NCBI GenBank assembly: GCA_021785335.1
Contig: JAJYFW010000092.1
Location: 1-6,925 of the forward strand
Origin: Pseudomonadota bacterium
GTDB lineage: Bacteria; Pseudomonadota; Alphaproteobacteria; Acetobacterales; Acetobacteraceae
Reading direction: 5' to 3'
DNA length: 6,925 bases
Made by a program: the position numbers and the translations under genes. This document shows, in pieces, positions 1 to 5,833 of the stretch (position 1 is its first letter; each line of letters begins with the position of its first letter). The notes beneath the pieces are model-generated. The model saw only the letters and a list, made by a program, of their open reading frames with translations, did not search any database and had not been told where the DNA came from.

Positions 1-426
1 GATCGAGACGATCCGCCCGGCGCGGCGCCGCAGCATGCCCTTGAGCGCGGCGCGCGCGAGGCGGAACGGGGCGGCGAGATCGACCTCGAGCACCTTCGCC
101 CAGTCCTCGTCCTTCATCCGCAGCGCCAGCATGTCGCGCGTCAGCCCGGCATTGTTGACCAGCACGTGCAGCGGTCCGGCCTTCGCCTCCGCCGCCGCGA
201 CCAGCGCGTCCGGCGCCGCGGGGTCCGCGAGATCGGCGGGGCAGACATGCGCGCCGCCCGCTCCCGCCATGGCGTCGATCTCGGCGGCCAGCGCTTCCAG
301 CGCGTCGATGCGGGTGCCGGAGAGCACCACCGCCGCCCCCCGCGCCGCGAGCGTCCGCGCGATCGCCGCGCCGATGCCGCCCGAGGCGCCGGTGACCAGC
401 GCCGCCTTGCCATCAAGTTTGAACAT
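1..426 (-). CDS. fabG: 3-oxoacyl-ACP reductase FabG, N-terminal part (cut by window edge)
   Basis: Cytoplasmic short-chain dehydrogenase that reduces 3-oxoacyl-ACP with NADPH in the first reductive step of type II fatty-acid elongation. The visible 142 residues carry the Rossmann cofactor motif TGASGGIG (residues 12-19), the cofactor-contacting Asp65 in PADL, and the NNAG motif (91-94). They end at GRIVSI, just before the catalytic Ser and the YxxxK pair, which lie outside the window. The start at 426 gives the family-typical MFKLDGK and places AGGAA (438-434) 7 bases upstream; ATG at 429 is an in-frame alternative adding one Met. The Shine-Dalgarno overlaps the fabD stop, so the two genes are probably translationally coupled in one operon. 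Oddity: the position of the usual SDR tetrad Asn (as in E. coli ETNLSS) reads Asp116 (EVDLAA). Identification is firm; completeness of the active site cannot be judged here. Confidence 0.95.
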   Translation of the reverse strand, partial: MFKLDGKAALVTGASGGIGAAIARTLAARGAAVVLSGTRIDALEALAAEIDAMAGAGGAHVCPADLADPAAPDALVAAAEAKAGPLHVLVNNAGLTRDMLALRMKDEDWAKVLEVDLAAPFRLARAALKGMLRRRAGRIVSI

Positions 427-436
427 CATATTGTTC

Positions 437-1396
437 CTAAATGAGTTTTATCAGTTCCTCGATCTCCGCCGGGGTGCCGGCCGCGACCGCCCGCGCGTCC
501 GGCAGCAGCCGCTTCATCAGCCCGGTAAGCACCTTGCCGCTGCCGAGTTCGACGAAGGAATCGACCCCGAGCGCCCCCATCGCGAGGATGCTCTCGCGCC
601 AGCGCACCGTCGCTGTCACCTGCTCCACCAGCAGCCGCGCGATCGTCGCGGGGTCGGTCACCTTCGCCGCGGTGACGTTGGTGATGATCGGCACCAGCGG
701 CGCGCGCGGCGGCGTCCTCGCCAGCGCCTCGGCCATCGCGTCCGCAGCCGGCGCCATCAGCGCGCAGTGGAACGGGGCGGAGACCGGCAGCTTCATCGCC
801 CGGCGGATGCCCTTGGCCTTGGCGATCTCGATCGCCCGGTCCACCGCCCCCGCATGGCCGGAGATCACCACCTGGCCGCCGCCGTTGTCGTTGGCGACGC
901 CGATCACTTCCCTGCCGCCATCGGGCGTCGCTGCCGCCTCGGCGCAGACCGCGGCCGCCTGCTCGAGGTCGGCGCCGAGCAGGGCGGCCATCGCGCCCAC
1001 GCCCGGCGGCACCGCGCGCTGCATCGCCTGGCCGCGCAGCCGCAACAGCCGCGCCGCGTCCGCCAGCGCGAAGCCGCCCGCCGCGGCGATCGCCGCGTAT
1101 TCGCCGAGCGAGTGACCCGCGACCACCGCGGCCGTGCCGGCGACCGTCCTGCCGCCGTCGCGCTCCAGCACCCGCACCACGGCCATCGCATGCGCGAGCA
1201 GCGCCGGTTGCGCGTTCTCGGTCAGCGTCAGCTCGTCGGCCGGTCCCTCCGCCATCAGGCGCGAGAGGTGCTGGCCCAGCGCGTCGTCCACCTCCTGCAG
1301 CACCTCGCGGGCGGCGGGGAAGGCGGCGGCCAGGTCCTTGGCCATGCCGGGCGCCTGGCTGCCCTGGCCCGGAAACAGGAACGCGTGCACCGCCAT
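437..1396 (-). CDS. fabD: Malonyl-CoA:ACP transacylase FabD
   Basis: Cytoplasmic transferase that moves malonyl from CoA to acyl carrier protein, supplying the extender unit for type II fatty-acid synthesis. The 319-residue length is normal for the family. Visible motifs: N-terminal FLFPGQGSQ (6-14), the nucleophile elbow GHSLGE with catalytic Ser96, Arg121 in LRLRGQAMQ that binds the malonyl carboxylate, His210 in APFHCALM, and Gln259 in LVEQ, all matching known FabD active-site residues. The C-terminal ELGSGKVLTGL block is also typical. The start at 1396 has GGGAG 6-7 bases upstream. Only 7 bases separate its stop from the first fabG ATG, so fabD-fabG is an operon, in the order usual for proteobacteria, with acpP probably further along beyond the window. 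A -35 box TTGACA lies about 50 bases upstream of the start codon. Confidence 0.97.
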   Translation of the reverse strand: MAVHAFLFPGQGSQAPGMAKDLAAAFPAAREVLQEVDDALGQHLSRLMAEGPADELTLTENAQPALLAHAMAVVRVLERDGGRTVAGTAAVVAGHSLGEYAAIAAAGGFALADAARLLRLRGQAMQRAVPPGVGAMAALLGADLEQAAAVCAEAAATPDGGREVIGVANDNGGGQVVISGHAGAVDRAIEIAKAKGIRRAMKLPVSAPFHCALMAPAADAMAEALARTPPRAPLVPIITNVTAAKVTDPATIARLLVEQVTATVRWRESILAMGALGVDSFVELGSGKVLTGLMKRLLPDARAVAAGTPAEIEELIKLI

Positions 1397-1422
1397 CGAC
1401 TTCTCCCAATTGGCTGGCGGCG

Positions 1423-1451
1423 CGCTTAGTTTCGCCCCAAGGTGGTGTCAA
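1423..1451 (-). promoter_or_regulatory. Candidate promoter for fabD-fabG
   Basis: On the minus strand there is a perfect -35 hexamer TTGACA (1451-1446). A 17-base spacer then leads to TAAGCG (1428-1423), a weak -10 match. Transcription would start near 1416, giving a leader of about 20 bases that still includes the fabD Shine-Dalgarno. The -35 is convincing in such GC-rich DNA; the -10 is not, so the exact start is uncertain. Confidence 0.42.
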
Positions 1452-1464
1452 ACGCGGCCCGCCT

Positions 1465-1482
1465 GCGGCGGAAATTCGCCGC
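1465..1482. repeat. Short inverted repeat in the fabD/amidotransferase divergent region
   Basis: GCGGCG (1465-1470) and CGCCGC (1477-1482) are perfect 6-base arms around the AT-rich centre GAAATT. It lies between the fabD -35 box and the Shine-Dalgarno of the amidotransferase gene (GGAG, 1492-1495). It could be an operator or an mRNA hairpin for the plus-strand genes. Arms this short in GC-rich DNA are common by chance. Confidence 0.25.
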
Positions 1483-1503
1483 GCGCGCCCTGGAGTACGC
1501 CTC

Positions 1504-2292
1504 ATGTGCCGATTCCTTGCCTATCGCGGCAGCCCGATTCTGCTGGAGCAGCTTGTCTCCGCCCCCACGCACTCGCTGATCGACCAGTCGCTGCACGCGC
1601 AGGAGGCAAAGACCGGCACCAACGGCGACGGTTTCGGCGTCGGCTGGTATGGCGAGCGGCCGACGCCCGGCCTCTACCGCGAGGTCTGCCCCGCCTGGTC
1701 GGACGAGAACCTGCGCTCCCTCTGCGCTCAGGTCCGCTCCGGCCTTTTCTTCGCGCATGTCCGCGCCTCCACCGGCACCGCGACCTCGCGCTCCAACTGC
1801 CATCCGTTCGTCGTCGGCCGCTTCATGTTCATGCACAACGGCCAGATCGGCGGCTGGGCGCGGCTGCGCCGGCGCATCGAGGCGATGATCCCGGACGAGC
1901 TCTACACGTCACGCCTGGGCACCACCGACTCGGAGGCGATCCTGCTCGCCGCCATGGCGCAGGGGCTGGAGGCGAACCCGCCCGAGGCGCTGGCCGCGAC
2001 CCTCGCGCGGATCCGCGGGATGATGCTGGCCGAGGGCATCCGCGAGGCGCTGCGCTTCACCGCGGCGCTGACCGACGGGGAGACCATCTGGGCCTTCCGC
2101 TGGGCCTCCGACGACAAGCCCGCGACGCTTTACTGGCGCGAGGACGAGGCGGGGCTGACCATCGTCTCGGAGCCGATCGACGACCACCGCGAGGACTGGC
2201 ACGCGGTGCCGGTCGGCGGCTTCATGATGGCCAGGGAAGGGGAGCCGGCCGCGCTCGGCCCCTGGACCCGGCCGCTCGCCGCCGCGGCCTGA
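1504..2292 (+). CDS. Class II glutamine amidotransferase, YafJ-like
   Basis: Predicted cytoplasmic Ntn-type glutaminase domain protein of 262 residues (COG0121 / GATase class II style); it would release ammonia from glutamine or act on a gamma-glutamyl amide. It begins Met-Cys, so removal of Met exposes catalytic Cys2. Other family motifs are in order: GTNGDGFGVGWY (38-49), FFAHVRAST (82-90) with the substrate-binding Arg87, NCHPF (98-102), the oxyanion-hole motif HNGQI (111-115), and GTTDSE (139-144). No synthase or isomerase domain follows, which separates it from GlmS, PurF and AsnB and places it with stand-alone YafJ/EgtC-like proteins. EgtC of ergothioneine synthesis is an alternative, but no egtA/B/D neighbours are seen. 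GGAG lies 8 bases before the start. It is the first gene of a plus-strand run ending with queC. The physiological substrate of this family is generally unknown. Confidence 0.92.
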   Translation: MCRFLAYRGSPILLEQLVSAPTHSLIDQSLHAQEAKTGTNGDGFGVGWYGERPTPGLYREVCPAWSDENLRSLCAQVRSGLFFAHVRASTGTATSRSNCHPFVVGRFMFMHNGQIGGWARLRRRIEAMIPDELYTSRLGTTDSEAILLAAMAQGLEANPPEALAATLARIRGMMLAEGIREALRFTAALTDGETIWAFRWASDDKPATLYWREDEAGLTIVSEPIDDHREDWHAVPVGGFMMAREGEPAALGPWTRPLAAAA

Positions 2293-2298
2293 GCCGCC

Positions 2299-2496
2299 AT
2301 GACGACGGTCACCCATGACGACGAGGCGCAACCGGCCGCCGTCCCGCCGCCGGCCGCTCCCCCGCCGCTGCCGCGCTACGCGAGCCCGCCCAGCCAGCGC
2401 GAGCTGATGTTGTTCCGCATCATGTTCATGGTCGGCGGCCTGTTCCTCCTCGCCGCGATCCTGGTCGGCGTGCTGGTCGGCTCCCGCCCGGGCTGA
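2299..2496 (+). CDS. Small single-pass membrane protein, function unknown
   Basis: A 65-residue protein not recognised as a named family. Residues 1-36 are hydrophilic and rich in Pro and Ala (AVPPPAAPPPLP at 14-25), then residues about 41-61 form one hydrophobic helix (MFMVGGLFLLAAILVGVLVG), followed by a four-residue tail SRPG. There is no cleavable signal peptide pattern, because the hydrophobic segment is C-terminal, so it would be a tail-anchored-like small inner-membrane protein. It starts 6 bases after the amidotransferase stop, consistent with translational coupling, but no clear Shine-Dalgarno is visible. The minus strand over its C-terminal third is also open, but the hydrophobic pattern makes the plus frame the better choice. 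It is probably real; its role is unknown. Confidence 0.62.
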   Translation: MTTVTHDDEAQPAAVPPPAAPPPLPRYASPPSQRELMLFRIMFMVGGLFLLAAILVGVLVGSRPG

Positions 2497-2529
2497 CGGC
2501 TGACGTTGCGGACCTTGACCTTGGGCGCG

Positions 2530-2555
2530 CGCGCGGCCTCAGAGGGGGCCGCGCG
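2530..2555 (+). other. Stem-loop before the nitrilase gene
   Basis: CGCGCGGCC (2530-2538) and GGCCGCGCG (2547-2555) form a perfect 9-base-pair stem with an 8-base loop TCAGAGGG. It ends 6 bases before the GGGAG Shine-Dalgarno of the nitrilase gene (2562-2566). No T-run follows, so it is not a classical terminator. It could pace translation or act as a partial transcription block within the gene run. At this base composition a stem of this size can occur by chance. Confidence 0.35.
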
Positions 2556-2572
2556 GCGAACGGGAGCATGTC

Positions 2573-3580
2573 ATGACGGGCGATGATTTCACGGAAGCGG
2601 AGGGCGGCGTGTTCACCGCCGCCGTGGTGCAGGCGGCGCCGGTCGCGTTCGACGTCCGCCGGACGCTCGACAAGGCCGCCGACCTCGCCGCCGACGCGGC
2701 GCGGCGGGGTGCCAGGCTCGCACTCTTCCCGGAGGCGTTCGTCTCCGCCTATCCGCGCGGCCTCGGCTTCGGCGCCGTCGTCGGTGCGCGCAAGCCGGAG
2801 GGGCGCGAGCAGTTCCGCCGCTACCACGAGAGCGCGATCGACGTGCCAGGCCCCGCGGTCGAGCGGCTCGGACGAATCGCCCGCGACAACGGGCTGCACC
2901 TGGTGATCGGCGTCATCGAGCGCGAGGGCGGCACGCTCTACTGCACGGTGCTGTTCCTCGCGCCCGACGGGCGGCTGCTGGGCAAGCACCGCAAGCTGAT
3001 GCCGACGGCCAGCGAGCGGCTGATCTGGGGCTTCGGCGACGGCTCGACGCTGCCGGTGATCGCCACGCCGCTGGGCCGGATCGGCGCAGTGATCTGCTGG
3101 GAGAACTACATGCCGCTGCTGCGCACGGCGATGTATGCGAAGGGGATCGAAATCTACTGCGCGCCGACCGCGGACGGGCGTGACACCTGGCTGCCCTCGA
3201 TGCGCCACATCGCGCTCGAGGGCCGCTGCTTCGTGCTCTCCGCCAACCAGTTCGCGCGGCGCGCCGACTACCCGGCCGATTATCCGACGGAGTTCGGCGA
3301 CAATCCGGCGGCGGTGATGAGCCGCGGCGGCAGTTGCATTGTCGACCCGCTCGGGCAGGTGCTGGCCGGCCCGGATTTCGCGGGCGAGACCATCCTCACC
3401 GCCGCGATCGACCGCGGCGAGATCGCCCGCTCCCGCCTCGACTTCGACGCCGTCGGCCATTACGCGCGGCCCGACGTGTTCCACCTCAGCGTCGACGAGA
3501 CGCCGCGCCCGGCGGTCTCGTTCCGCAACTGGACGCCCGCGGACGACCTGCCGGCGCCAGCCGCTGTCGAGCGGGCGTAG
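2573..3580 (+). CDS. Nitrilase (carbon-nitrogen hydrolase superfamily, branch 1 type)
   Basis: Predicted cytoplasmic hydrolase of 335 residues converting a nitrile to a carboxylic acid and ammonia. The catalytic triad is intact: Glu54 in FPEAF, Lys141 in KHRKLMPT, and nucleophile Cys175 in CWENYMP. The second conserved Glu (Glu148, TASER) is present too. The [10 protein letters not shown] context, the HRKLMPT...WGFGDGS stretch and the late [13 protein letters not shown] block (about residues 291-303) are typical of true nitrilases rather than amidases or beta-ureidopropionases. GGGAG lies 6 bases before the chosen start; a second ATG at 2568 reads only ATG-TCA-TGA and is not a gene. The gene is followed after 7 bases by queC, whose product is a nitrile. 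The natural substrate cannot be read from the sequence; aliphatic or aryl nitriles are the usual guess, and preQ0 is a speculative alternative. Confidence 0.93.
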   Translation: MTGDDFTEAEGGVFTAAVVQAAPVAFDVRRTLDKAADLAADAARRGARLALFPEAFVSAYPRGLGFGAVVGARKPEGREQFRRYHESAIDVPGPAVERLGRIARDNGLHLVIGVIEREGGTLYCTVLFLAPDGRLLGKHRKLMPTASERLIWGFGDGSTLPVIATPLGRIGAVICWENYMPLLRTAMYAKGIEIYCAPTADGRDTWLPSMRHIALEGRCFVLSANQFARRADYPADYPTEFGDNPAAVMSRGGSCIVDPLGQVLAGPDFAGETILTAAIDRGEIARSRLDFDAVGHYARPDVFHLSVDETPRPAVSFRNWTPADDLPAPAAVERA

Positions 3581-3587
3581 GCGCCGC

Positions 3588-4289
3588 ATGCCCGATCCCC
3601 AGTCGGCCCTCGTCCTGTTCAGCGGTGGGCAGGATTCCGCCACCTGCCTCGCCTGGGCGCTCGACAGGTTCGACCGCGTCGAGACCATCGGTTTCGAATA
3701 CGGCCAGCGCCACCGCGTGGAACTCGACTGCCGCGCCGCGTTCCGCGAGGGGCTGGCGCGGCTCAACTCCGCCTGGGCCGCGCGTCTCGGCGAGGACCAT
3801 ACGGTTTCGCTGGACGCGCTCGCCGCCATCTCCGACACCGCGCTGACCTCGGAGGCGGAGATCCGGATGCGCGAGGACGGGTTGCCCAACACGTTCGTGC
3901 CCGGCCGCAACCTGCTGTTCCTCACCTTCGCCGCGGCCGTCGCCTATCGCCGGGGCCTGCGCCATCTCGTCGGCGGCATGTGCGAGACCGACTATTCCGG
4001 CTACCCGGACTGCCGCGACGACACGCTGAAGGCGCTGCAGGTGGCGCTCAACCTCGGCATGGAGCGCCGCTTCGTGCTGCACACGCCGCTGATGTGGCTG
4101 GACAAGGCGGCGACCTGGCGGCTCGCCCGCGAACTCGGCGGCGAGGCGCTGGTGGACCTCGTCCGCGAGGAAACCCACACCTGCTATCTCGGCGAGCGCG
4201 CTCGGCGCCACGCCTGGGGCTATGGCTGCGGCACGTGCCCCGCCTGCGAGTTGCGGCGGAAGGGCTGGGAGGCCTATGCCGCCGGCTGA
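3588..4289 (+). CDS. queC: 7-cyano-7-deazaguanine (preQ0) synthase QueC
   Basis: Cytoplasmic ATP-dependent enzyme turning 7-carboxy-7-deazaguanine plus ammonia into preQ0, the nitrile precursor of the tRNA base queuosine. The 233-residue length matches bacterial QueC. Visible motifs are the PP-loop ATP site LFSGGQDS (10-17), [10 protein letters not shown], the substrate-region signature [14 protein letters not shown], and four zinc-ligand Cys at 199, 214, 217 and 220 (TCYLG and GCGTCPAC). The frame is open upstream inside the nitrilase gene, but homology begins at [14 protein letters not shown], so the ATG at 3588 is chosen. Its Shine-Dalgarno is weak (TAGG within the nitrilase stop region), suggesting coupling to the nitrilase. 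No queD, queE, queF or tgt is in the window, so the rest of the pathway must be elsewhere. All signature residues are present, which argues for canonical QueC rather than a divergent QatC-type defence relative. Confidence 0.96.
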   Translation: MPDPQSALVLFSGGQDSATCLAWALDRFDRVETIGFEYGQRHRVELDCRAAFREGLARLNSAWAARLGEDHTVSLDALAAISDTALTSEAEIRMREDGLPNTFVPGRNLLFLTFAAAVAYRRGLRHLVGGMCETDYSGYPDCRDDTLKALQVALNLGMERRFVLHTPLMWLDKAATWRLARELGGEALVDLVREETHTCYLGERARRHAWGYGCGTCPACELRRKGWEAYAAG

Positions 4290-4310
4290 CGGCGTCCGGC
4301 GAGGCGCGCG

Positions 4311-4339
4311 CTTGCGCCGCGGCGAAATCCCCGTATAAG
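4311..4339 (+). promoter_or_regulatory. Promoter candidate for rpsF-rpsR-rplI
   Basis: CTTGCG (4311-4316) is followed after 17 bases by TATAAG (4334-4339), an unusually AT-rich hexamer for this DNA. This resembles alphaproteobacterial housekeeping promoters (CTTGAC -35, TATAAT-like -10). Transcription would begin near 4346, about 100 bases before rpsF. Its position, just after queC and ahead of a ribosomal operon, supports the call. Confidence 0.62.
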
Positions 4340-4351
4340 CCGCGCCACCCT

Positions 4352-4419
4352 GCCGCTCGGGGACGGCCCCCGCGCGGCTATGCCCGCGTGCCATCCCGGC
4401 ACGGCTCCCGTTCGGGGGC
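4352..4419 (+). promoter_or_regulatory. Structured leader of the rpsF operon: three tandem hairpins
   Basis: The predicted 5' leader can fold into three consecutive hairpins. First, 4352-4378: GCCGC/GCGGC plus CGGGG/CCCCG separated by one T-C mismatch, loop ACGGC. Second, 4387-4403: CGTGCC/GGCACG, loop ATCCC. Third, 4404-4419: GCTCCC/GGGGGC with one wobble pair, loop GTTC. The rpsF Shine-Dalgarno GGGAG (4439-4443) follows. S6:S18 is known to bind and repress through the rpsF leader mRNA in several bacteria, so this is a plausible autoregulatory site. I could not match it to the published consensus from memory, and GC-rich DNA folds easily. Confidence 0.4.
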
Positions 4420-4448
4420 GGGGCGGAGACAAGCCAGAGGGAGTGCAC

Positions 4449-4916
4449 ATGCCGCTCTATGAATGCGTGTACATCGCACGCAACGACGTCACGCAGCAGC
4501 AGGTCGAGGCCATCGCCGATGGCATCGCCACCCAGTTCGAGGCGGAAGGCGGCAAGGTCGCCAAGCGCGAATACTGGGGCCTGAGGGGCCTCGCCTATCG
4601 CATCAAGAAAAACCGCAAGGGCCACTACATGCTGCTCGGCCTCGAGGCCGCGCCGGCCTCGATCGTGGAGATGGAGCGCCAGCTGCGCCTCAACGAGGAC
4701 GTGCTGCGCTTCATGACCGTGCGCATCGAGGCGATCGAGGAAGGCCCGAGCGCCATGCTCGCCAAGAAGAGCGACGACCGCGACAAGATCTTCCGCGGAC
4801 CCAAGCCTTCCGGCCGCTTCGACAGCGGGCGCAAGCGCAGCCCCTATGACGATCGCGAGGAGTTCCGCGCGCGCGAGGACAGCGTGCGCGACAGCTTCGG
4901 GCCGGAGGAGGAGTAA
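4449..4916 (+). CDS. rpsF: 30S ribosomal protein S6
   Basis: Small-subunit ribosomal protein that binds 16S rRNA as a heterodimer with S18, encoded by the next gene. The 155-residue product starts MPLYECVYIAR and contains the family stretches YWGLRGLAYRIKKNRKGHY and LNEDVLRFMTVR. The S6 fold ends near residue 100; the remaining roughly 55 residues are a highly charged tail (SDDRDK, GRFDSGRKRSPYDDREEF, ending GPEEE). This tail is longer than in the E. coli protein but common as a variable extension. The frame extends upstream to an ATG at 4380, but GGGAG 5 bases before 4449 and the conserved N-terminus fix the start at 4449. The stop is 3 bases before rpsR. Confidence 0.97.
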   Translation: MPLYECVYIARNDVTQQQVEAIADGIATQFEAEGGKVAKREYWGLRGLAYRIKKNRKGHYMLLGLEAAPASIVEMERQLRLNEDVLRFMTVRIEAIEEGPSAMLAKKSDDRDKIFRGPKPSGRFDSGRKRSPYDDREEFRAREDSVRDSFGPEEE

Positions 4917-4919
4917 GCC

Positions 4920-5189
4920 ATGTCGGACGAAATTAACCCCGCCGCCCGCCGCACCGCCGTCGGCGCCCGCCGCCCGTTCTATCGCCGGCGCAAGTCCTGC
5001 CCGTTCTCCGGCGCCAACGCGCCCAGGATCGACTACAAGGACGTCCGCCTGCTTTCGCGGTTCCTCTCCGAGAAGGGCAAGATCGTGCCCAGCCGCATCA
5101 CCGCGGTCTCGGCCAAGAAGCAGCGCGAACTCGCGGTCGCCATCAAGCGCGCCCGCTTCCTCGCCCTGCTGCCCTACACGGTCGCCTGA
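4920..5189 (+). CDS. rpsR: 30S ribosomal protein S18
   Basis: Small basic protein of 89 residues that assembles with S6 on the platform of the 30S subunit. The signature [12 protein letters not shown] (20-31) and the block [33 protein letters not shown] are textbook S18. Its Shine-Dalgarno GGAGG lies in the last codons of rpsF and the gap is only 3 bases (TAA GCC ATG), so translation is probably coupled, matching the 1:1 need for S6 and S18. Only one Cys is present, so this is not a zinc-ribbon-type S18 paralogue. Confidence 0.98.
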   Translation: MSDEINPAARRTAVGARRPFYRRRKSCPFSGANAPRIDYKDVRLLSRFLSEKGKIVPSRITAVSAKKQRELAVAIKRARFLALLPYTVA

Positions 5190-5200
5190 GGAGAACAGTC

Positions 5201-5767
5201 ATGGCCGCCGTCGAAGTCATCCTCCTCCAGCGCGTGGAAAAGCTCGGCCAGATGGGCGAGGTGGTTCGCGTGAAGCCGGGCTTCGCCCGTAACTTCCTGC
5301 TGCCGCAGAAGAAGGCGATCCGCGCCAGCAAGGACAACCTCGCCCGCTTCGAGACCCAGCGCGCCCAGCTCGAGGCGCAGAACCTCAAGCGCCGCGAGGA
5401 GGCCGAGCGCGTCGCCGAGCGAGTGCACGGGCTCTCGGTCGTGATCATCCGCCAGGCCGGCGAGAGCGGCAGCCTCTACGGCTCCGTTTCCGCCCGCGAT
5501 ATCGCCGAGGCGTGCACGGGGGCGGGGCTCACCATCGACCGCTCGCAGGTGACGCTGGCGCATCCGATCAAGGCGCTCGGCGTGTCCACGGTTTCGGTGG
5601 CACTGCATCCGGAAGTGGCACTTCCGGTCCGCGTCAATGTTGCGCGCAGCGCCGAGGAGGCCGAGAAGCAGGCCCGCGGCGAGGCGATCGGCATCGAGGA
5701 AGCAGCGGAGACGGTGGACATCGCCTCCCTGCTCGACCCCGAGGCAGCGCCCCAGCCGGAAGTCTGA
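5201..5767 (+). CDS. rplI: 50S ribosomal protein L9
   Basis: Large-subunit protein that binds 23S rRNA near the L1 stalk and helps keep the reading frame. The N-domain shows [21 protein letters not shown] followed by [11 protein letters not shown], the L9 signature. A long charged connecting helix spans about residues 43-80, and the C-domain contains [16 protein letters not shown] and [19 protein letters not shown]. At 188 residues it exceeds the roughly 150 of E. coli; the extra part is an acidic C-terminal tail after about residue 150 ([19 protein letters not shown]), as is usual in alphaproteobacteria. GAGGAG overlapping the rpsR stop serves as Shine-Dalgarno, and the gap to rpsR is 11 bases. 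It is the last gene of the ribosomal operon. Confidence 0.97.
   Translation: MAAVEVILLQRVEKLGQMGEVVRVKPGFARNFLLPQKKAIRASKDNLARFETQRAQLEAQNLKRREEAERVAERVHGLSVVIIRQAGESGSLYGSVSARDIAEACTGAGLTIDRSQVTLAHPIKALGVSTVSVALHPEVALPVRVNVARSAEEAEKQARGEAIGIEEAAETVDIASLLDPEAAPQPEV
5609..5627. repeat. 19-base perfect palindrome inside rplI
   Basis: CCGGAAGTG (5609-5617), a central G, then CACTTCCGG (5619-5627) form a perfect inverted repeat within the L9 C-domain codons (PEVALP). Part of it (GTGGCACT at 5615) repeats in frame at 5597, reflecting two VAL tripeptides 18 bases apart. It may be a by-product of codon choice, though a binding site or mRNA hairpin is possible. Confidence 0.4.
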
Positions 5768-5772
5768 GACCA

Positions 5773-5804
5773 GTCCAGGCCCGGTTTGGTCGCCGGGCCT
5801 GGAC
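5773..5804 (+). terminator. Hairpin terminator after rplI
   Basis: GTCCAGGCCCGG (5773-5784) and CCGGGCCTGGAC (5793-5804) form a perfect 12-base-pair stem with an 8-base loop TTTGGTCG, starting 5 bases after the rplI stop. No T-run follows (GAATCAGGC), so it is not a textbook intrinsic terminator. Stem strength and position nevertheless make it the likely end of the rpsF-rpsR-rplI transcript, perhaps with Rho or as a 3'-end stabiliser. Confidence 0.6.
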
Positions 5805-5833
5805 GAATCAGGCATCCCGGGGAGACTCGCGCC

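Noticed and set aside
35..1429. 464-codon plus-strand open frame across fabG and fabD
   Set aside because: Shadow of two firmly identified minus-strand genes. No motif and no ribosome site of note.
1504..2292. EgtC of ergothioneine biosynthesis
   Set aside because: The fold family fits, but no EgtA, EgtB or EgtD is in the window and the motif pattern (GTNGDGFGVGWY, NCHPF) fits general YafJ-like proteins better.
3339..3587. In-frame N-terminal extension of queC
   Set aside because: It overlaps the nitrilase coding region entirely, is Arg/Ser-rich shadow sequence, and QueC homology starts at 3588.
2426..3925. 499-codon open frame on the minus strand opposite the nitrilase and queC
   Set aside because: Arg/Ala-rich with no recognisable motif. 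The plus strand has complete catalytic residues for both enzymes.
3588..4289. QueC as part of a Qat-type or CBASS-linked QueC-like defence system
   Set aside because: No QatA, QatB, QatD, cyclase or effector genes are nearby, and the protein has all canonical QueC motifs.
4380..4448. Upstream ATG that would add 23 residues to S6
   Set aside because: The added residues do not resemble any S6 N-terminus, they lie in the leader hairpins, and the good Shine-Dalgarno is just before 4449.
3486..4625. 379-codon minus-strand open frame across queC and the rpsF promoter
   Set aside because: It spans the intergenic promoter and two genes on the other strand, and its composition is shadow-like.
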